From positions 11,036,001 through 11,100,000 of the forward strand of contig NW_020825298.1 of NCBI RefSeq assembly GCF_003286085.1: DNA of 64,000 nucleotides, in the 5' to 3' direction. Below, in pieces: positions 58,813-64,000 of this stretch (positions are counted from its first letter, which is position 1; each line of letters opens with the position of its first letter). The DNA comes from Drosophila persimilis (taxonomy: Eukaryota; Arthropoda; Insecta; Diptera; Drosophilidae). The notes below the pieces were generated by a model that searched no databases, was not told the DNA's origin, and was given only the letters and a program-made list of their open reading frames with translations. The translations under genes and the position numbers were made by a program.

Positions 58813-61792
58813 GGGTTTCTTTATGTGGCAACGCATAAATTTTAAGTGCCACACTCTGTACACTGCGGAGGCCACAAAATGCAGCGGCGCGGCGGCGTCG
58901 CGCGTCGTCCGTTTGCTGCTATCCGTTTCGTTTCGTTTCATTTCGTTTTTGGTTTTCGACTGCCTCTTGTTTCCGCTTGCCCCCCTTTCTGGCCACAAGC
59001 CAGGAGCCTCTACATATCCTATGTATGGGCTATATGCAGGAGTATATGTTCCAATTGGTAGGTGGATTTTTTGGGGTGTGTAATAAAAGCAAATCAACAA
59101 ACAACGAATGCGAATGCGAAAAAAGGAAGGAAGGAATCACGGGCGAAGAGGGAGGTGCCGCCACCAGAGGAGGCATTAGAGGAGCAACCAGCTGAGGCAC
59201 GAATGGAGCAGCCACAAGGCAGAATCTTAGAGGGAGGTCCTTCACAGAAGGAACCACAGAAATCGCAGCTTTCGCGGCTGGAAGGCCGAAAGTCTGAAAG
59301 TGTAAAATATGTATATATATTTTCGTACTGCAGATTTTTCGCCGAAAGCCAAACACAAGAAAAGCACAAAACAATACGAAAAACAAGCAGCAGAACAAGG
59401 CTCAAGGAAGGACACTCTCTCTCCCCCAAGAAACCCCAAAGCCATGCCTCTCTCTCCCCTTTAAAGACGCTGTGGTTCCATCTCTATCTGGACCCTCTAG
59501 GACCAGCTCTTCCATGGATATCCTATTTAGCAGGGTCCCTATATATCTCTCTCTCTCTCTCTTCCTCTCTTTCTGTTCATTTTTCTATATCCTGTGTCCC
59601 ATCTGTGCTACAGCAAAAGTGAAATTACTGCAAATTTGTTGGCCAAAAACGAGAAGAAAAACAACCAAAACGAGAAATTACACAATTTTTTGTCGTTCTT
59701 TTTTTTTGGGGGGGCTAAAATGTCGCGACAGAGAGGGTAGAAAGTGGGCCAAACGACCAGGAGCACAGGAATCCCAGAGTGGGGCAAGGAAAGAGACAGA
59801 GAGAGATAGAGGGGGAGGGAGAGGGAGGGAGACACAACAATCCTCATGGCTAATATTTCGTTGGAACATTTAATTTAACGAGACATCGGGGGAATGTGTG
59901 CTGTAGAGATTGAGAAACAATGAGCGAGAGAAGGCATTTAAGAAGTCAACGCAACGCAACGCAACGACAATTGTCGAGTGGCTCTCTCTGTCTCTATCTC
60001 CCTCTATCTCCCTCTCTGGTTTCTTTTCGCAGTTGGAGAATTTCTCTTCACAGACAGATGGAGGGGGCAAATATTCGATTGCATACTTAAGGGGCTGCTG
60101 AAAATCGCATGTCGATCATTTGGCTAAATGTTATAGTACCAGCCATTAAGGAGAGCAGAGGAGTTGAAATCTGATGAGAGAGGAACCGAGGATGGATGGA
60201 GGAGGGAGAGGAGAGATGGAGGAGAAATCTCTTGAGAGGAACAGACAACATCTGACGAGAGGTTGAAGGTAAAGTTCAATGAGAGATTTAAGGCAAGGAA
60301 TTGGCAAATTAATATGTTTTCTGAAAGCGAGTTTTTCTGAAATTTCTTAAATATTTATGCGACATTTTTTCTTGAATTTAAAGGAAATAAACTTTTGAGT
60401 AGAAATTTGCTGTTAAACATATAAAATGGCGTACAAAATTAATTAAATATTTCTCAAATTTGGAGAAAATATTGCCATAATAATGAATAAATTAGAAATA
60501 TTCCAATATAATCGATATTCGAAACGTAAAACAGTAGATCGACTCCTAGATTTGTTATATTCTGATTAGATTCTGATGAATCAAAAGCAACAGAAGGATG
60601 GATGGACCCATTGCCTATTACATGTCACCTTTGGGGACAGTAGAATGAGTAGAGAGCACTCGTAGACTAGAGAGAGTCAGATACTCGCAAAAACCCAACA
60701 GATGTCTCTATTTTTCCTCGTCTATTAGAAATACAAAGAACATTTAGCTTCAAAAGATCAAAGGCCAGAAATAAGGGAAGGTCAAGACCGACCACACTGT
60801 CATTCGAAAGTCTCTCAATCAAAAATAATAGAAAGAAACGATTCAGGACGTTCCTTCCCTTGAACAGCATTCCCCCTTCATAGACAGACATCTATCTTCC
60901 TTGAGCTTGAAGATTTCCATCTTTCATCTATGGGAATGTCCGCCCCTTAATATATTCACAAGACTGCTTCTCCAGCCATTGAATGATTCGCTCATTTGAT
61001 TCAAAACTTTCCTCTAAAAGGTCGCTGGAATATTTATTCATCATTTAATATCCTCCCTCCGCCTCCCTCTCTTTGCACTTCTCTTTGGCTTCCCATTAAG
61101 ATCCTTATTCGTATCCCCAAAGAAATATGCTTTCTTTTAGCTCGAAGGAATATCCTTGTGTTCTCTGTTTCTTCTGATCCGAAATAATTGGCGGCCGTTT
61201 AAGGTCCTGTCTCCACCTCTGCTGCTGCTGCTGCAAAAAAAAAACACAACTAAACTTTTTGTTTTTGCAAAGAAAATCGCGAATTGAGGGCAACACAACG
61301 AATCACAAATTGCAGCAGGGGAAAAGGGGAGGACGGGGGGGTCCTTCTTTGGATAAACTTGAAAATTGCAACAGCAGGGGGCAGAGGGGGGTACGGATAC
61401 CACCATATCCCTTGAGGCTGCTTCGGGGAATGCTTTCTCTTATCCTCCCTGGAGTCTGTGTTTTCTTTTTTTTTTGGCCTGGGTTTGGGTGGCTCTCAAG
61501 GACGCGCGCGACCCGCCTGCTGCGGTGTCCTGTGCTCTTCTTCTTGGCTGATTTTCTCTATATTTTTTTTTTGTATAATTTAAAGCGCTTTTCATTTTTC
61601 CGCCATCGACAGGAGGCTGCAGCAGGGGGCGCGGGGAGGGGAGTGTCCCCAGAGCGGACGATGACTGCGCTTTGCCAGCAGTTTTTATAATTTGCACTCT
61701 TTGTTGTTGCTGTAGCTAGAGAGGAGCAGGCACGTGTCCTGGCTGTGGATGGCACGGATGCTGCTGGTCTCCTCTGCCCCAATGTTGGAGCT

Positions 61793-61808
61793 CTCTCTCT
61801 CTCTCTCT
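61793..61808. repeat. (CT)n microsatellite
   Basis: This is a short CT run. Confidence 0.85.
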
Positions 61809-61940
61809 GGCCCCAGCTGCAAATGAGCAAGTCGCCAGAGACGCGGCCCCAAAAAGAGGCAACTAAAGGGAAGGAACAGGGGCGTGCAGGCAGGCAGGCA
61901 GCAACAGCAAATAGAACATGAAAGATAGGACTAGTTTTAA

Positions 61941-62502
61941 GGGTCGAAGCATTAGATACCCTTGAGGGTGCATTGTTCTAATGAAAGATAGGAAAGAGGA
62001 AACATCCTTGGATGTCTTTCGGAACTCAAAAGACCTCTGAAAATCTATTCCTTACTTGAAAGATCTATTCAAAAAGTCATCCGGTTCGAGCCCTTGAGGA
62101 AATCAATATTCGTTTTCGAACACCTTTTTGCGATCTGATATAGTATCTGATTTTGTGGTTCCGATCTGTCTATACCTATAATACCTATAAGGTTTACCTA
62201 ATATAATGATAATATAGTGATCCAATCGGTATTTTATAAGACTAAAAATCTACAAATCCTTGGGATCTTCGATTTTTAGAGGTTTTGCTCACAGATATAC
62301 ACTTCCGATCTATATTATAGAGATATTTGCAGAAAAATAAGAAAAAAGTTTAGATTTTTCATAGAAACAAAAAGGTTTAGGTTATGTTTTTACTGAATTA
62401 ATGGATAAAGTTTAAAAGCTTACTTTATAGGATCGACATTTTCTACTTTTGTGCACCACAAATCTCTGTTAAAGTTCTTGATACCCTTTCTTAGAGGGTA
62501 TA
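61941..62502. repeat. Dispersed repeat remnant ending in TACCCT hairpin
   Basis: The left edge GGGTCGAAGCATTAGATACCC resembles the left edge at 25821. The right edge is a hairpin, ATACCCT and AGGGTAT with a 7-base loop, at 62481-62501. The enclosed 560 bp is AT-rich with no open frame. It fits a decayed non-coding element of the INE-1/Helitron-like kind; the family name is inference. Confidence 0.45.
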
Positions 62503-64000
62503 GAAATAATAATACAAAAATTTCAACTAGACAAGGACATCCCAGAATGAAGTGGTGAAGGGAGGGGAGGAGAGGGGAGGGGAGAGACTGAAGAAGAGCG
62601 GAGCATGGCTGAGAGAATGGCAAGGGGAGGATAGGGACATGTCTCTGTGGAGAATTCAGTCAATTTGCTGCCCTGGCTTTTGCACTCTCCCTCCGTCCCA
62701 CCCCTGCCCCTCTCCCTCCTTCTCACTCTTCCCCTCTAGCCTTTTTTTTTGTGGATTGTCTGCATTCTATTTCGAGAGAGATTTTTTCAAGAGCAAAGTC
62801 CAGTAGTGGCTGCTGCTGCTGCTGCTTCTGCGGTTTGCTGCTTTGGCAAATTAAATTTTCCCACTGATGCGTGCTGGCTTTTTTTTCACAGCAATTAGCA
62901 CAGGGAAAGCACAGGAGCTTGGGGATGTCTCTTTCCCCACCTCCCTTTTGGCCCAGTTAATCAGTCGCTCAGTTTTTGTCGACCGCAGCTCCTCCTGTTA
63001 ACGCCTCGGGCTGTCGTCCAATTAGAATCATAAAAATTGTCTAGACCGAAGAAGTGAATGCAAAGAAGCAGAAGAAGAAGAAGTGCCAGGACCTCTCAGC
63101 TGAAGCCTCATCCGTAAATGAAGAGAAGCCTTCAAGGATGAGAGCCAATTTCGGGCAGACCGTCAGTCAGGCTTGACAAATGAACTCGTGAAAAGTCGTT
63201 GTAGAGGAGCCGGCGAATACCATCTTGTTTGCCAATCTAATAAACTGCTGCTGACTGCTGACCAGAGACGAAAAAGAAGGAGCAGCAGGGGGAGGAGGAG
63301 CCGCAGGGGAAAGAGGAGCCGCAAGGGGAGGAGGAGGCAAGACAAGAAGCCACCGAAGCGCATTCGGGCGGGCATCAATTTTCAGTAGTTGTCCAGGACA
63401 ACGATGGAGACGACGACAAAATAATCATCAGCATCATTCTATTGAGAAATTGTGAAAAATCGCAACCGAAAAAACCAAAGATAGAGAGAGAGAAAAAAAA
63501 TCGCAAAAAAAGATGTGAACGCAGAAGTGGCCTTGAAATATTAAGACATTGACAAAATGAAGCAAGGAACGCAGCCGAAACAGAAGCAGAACCAGGACGA
63601 AACGAGGACGAAGAGAAATGACTATCGGACTGAAGCCAACAGCAGAAAATTGACAAACTTGTGCCACAGCCACCAGCCATCAGCCACCAGCCAACAGCCA
63701 CCAGCCACAGTCTCCAGGTCCCAGCCTCATCCACAGCCGCCAGCTTCATTCACAGCCTCAAGCTGAAGCTCATCCTCTGCTGCCATGCTCCCTCGTTGAT
63801 GATAGATGAAAGCGAGGCAATTTCTGGAGATATTGAATATGGAACTAAAGACGTGATTTGGCTTAAAGATGTGCGTGATGATAGTTTGAGGAGAAGTCTT
63901 GTTTCATAAGGGAATGTATGAAGAACTTACAAGAGATGTTGGCAACAGAAGTCTTTGGATTGGAACCAAAGAAGGACATGCCTGGCATCTCTCTTTTAAC

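Larger units (their letters stand above)
57163..64000 (+). other. Next intron of the host gene (3' end outside window)
   Basis: At least 6.8 kb follow without an exon that could continue the Ig domain. The stretch holds CTGCCA-type repeats (58750-58812), GA/CT runs, a dispersed repeat remnant (61.9-62.5 kb) and, near the end, CAGCCACCAG-rich sequence (63660-63760). No juxtaposed acceptor/donor site was found here. Open frames are repeat-derived. Confidence 0.6.

Noticed and set aside
59062..59622. 186-codon plus-strand open frame (Glu/Pro-rich)
   Set aside because: Passes into simple-sequence Leu/Ser tract; no domain, no promoter or splice context, and does not continue the Ig domain.

Overview
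The window is a drosophilid nuclear genome fragment. It is almost entirely the inside of one very long, plus-strand intron. The host-gene evidence is a single 199-bp coding exon at 56964-57162. It encodes the end of a signal peptide and the start of an N-terminal Ig domain, which I recognise from memory as the Echinoid/Friend of echinoid (ed/fred) cell-adhesion family. Fly signs are the splice-signal style (CTAAY branch sites, CT-rich tracts, GTAAGT donors), abundant CA/GA/CAG microsatellites, AT-rich noncoding DNA, TACCCT hairpin repeats and a Tc1/mariner insertion. The species cannot be fixed from the sequence; the obscura group is only a guess.

The most notable system is a set of three juxtaposed 3'/5' splice sites (zero-nucleotide exons, or ratchet points) on the host strand: AG|GT at 13106/13107, 32259/32260 and 48520/48521. 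Each has a branch-site-like motif 33-40 nt upstream and a pyrimidine tract. They would let the intron (at least 57 kb) be removed stepwise in segments of >13.1, 19.2, 16.3 and 8.4 kb, ending at the exon acceptor 56963/56964. After the exon a strong donor (AG|GTGAGT) opens a second intron that runs to the window end with no further exon recognised.

Nested in the second intron segment is an intact, intronless, GC3-rich gene (27891-28826, plus strand). It encodes a 311-residue seven-bladed WD40 protein of the STRAP/unrip (fly Wmd) type, and a 10-bp-period minisatellite follows directly 3'. The same segment holds a 1608-bp Tc3-like Tc1/mariner element (18656-20263) with matching terminal inverted repeats and a TA target duplication. 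Its transposase is broken by two premature stops and two compensating frameshifts.

The rest is noncoding intron with layered repeat structure. There are degenerate TAGTATTTT-type arrays in both orientations (about 0.74-0.96, 2.4-2.8, 16.6-17.0, 18.04-18.54, 23.9-24.2 and 34.9-35.3 kb). There is a cluster of GAACTAGTTC palindromes (14.6-15.2 kb), TTAACAG clusters (9.1 and 48.9-49.4 kb), a TATCGATA/CGATA cluster (51.5-52.0 kb), short hairpin-bearing dispersed repeat remnants, and many microsatellites and long G/C runs. Most open reading frames in these regions are low-complexity and were rejected. I saw no rRNA, tRNA or CRISPR.
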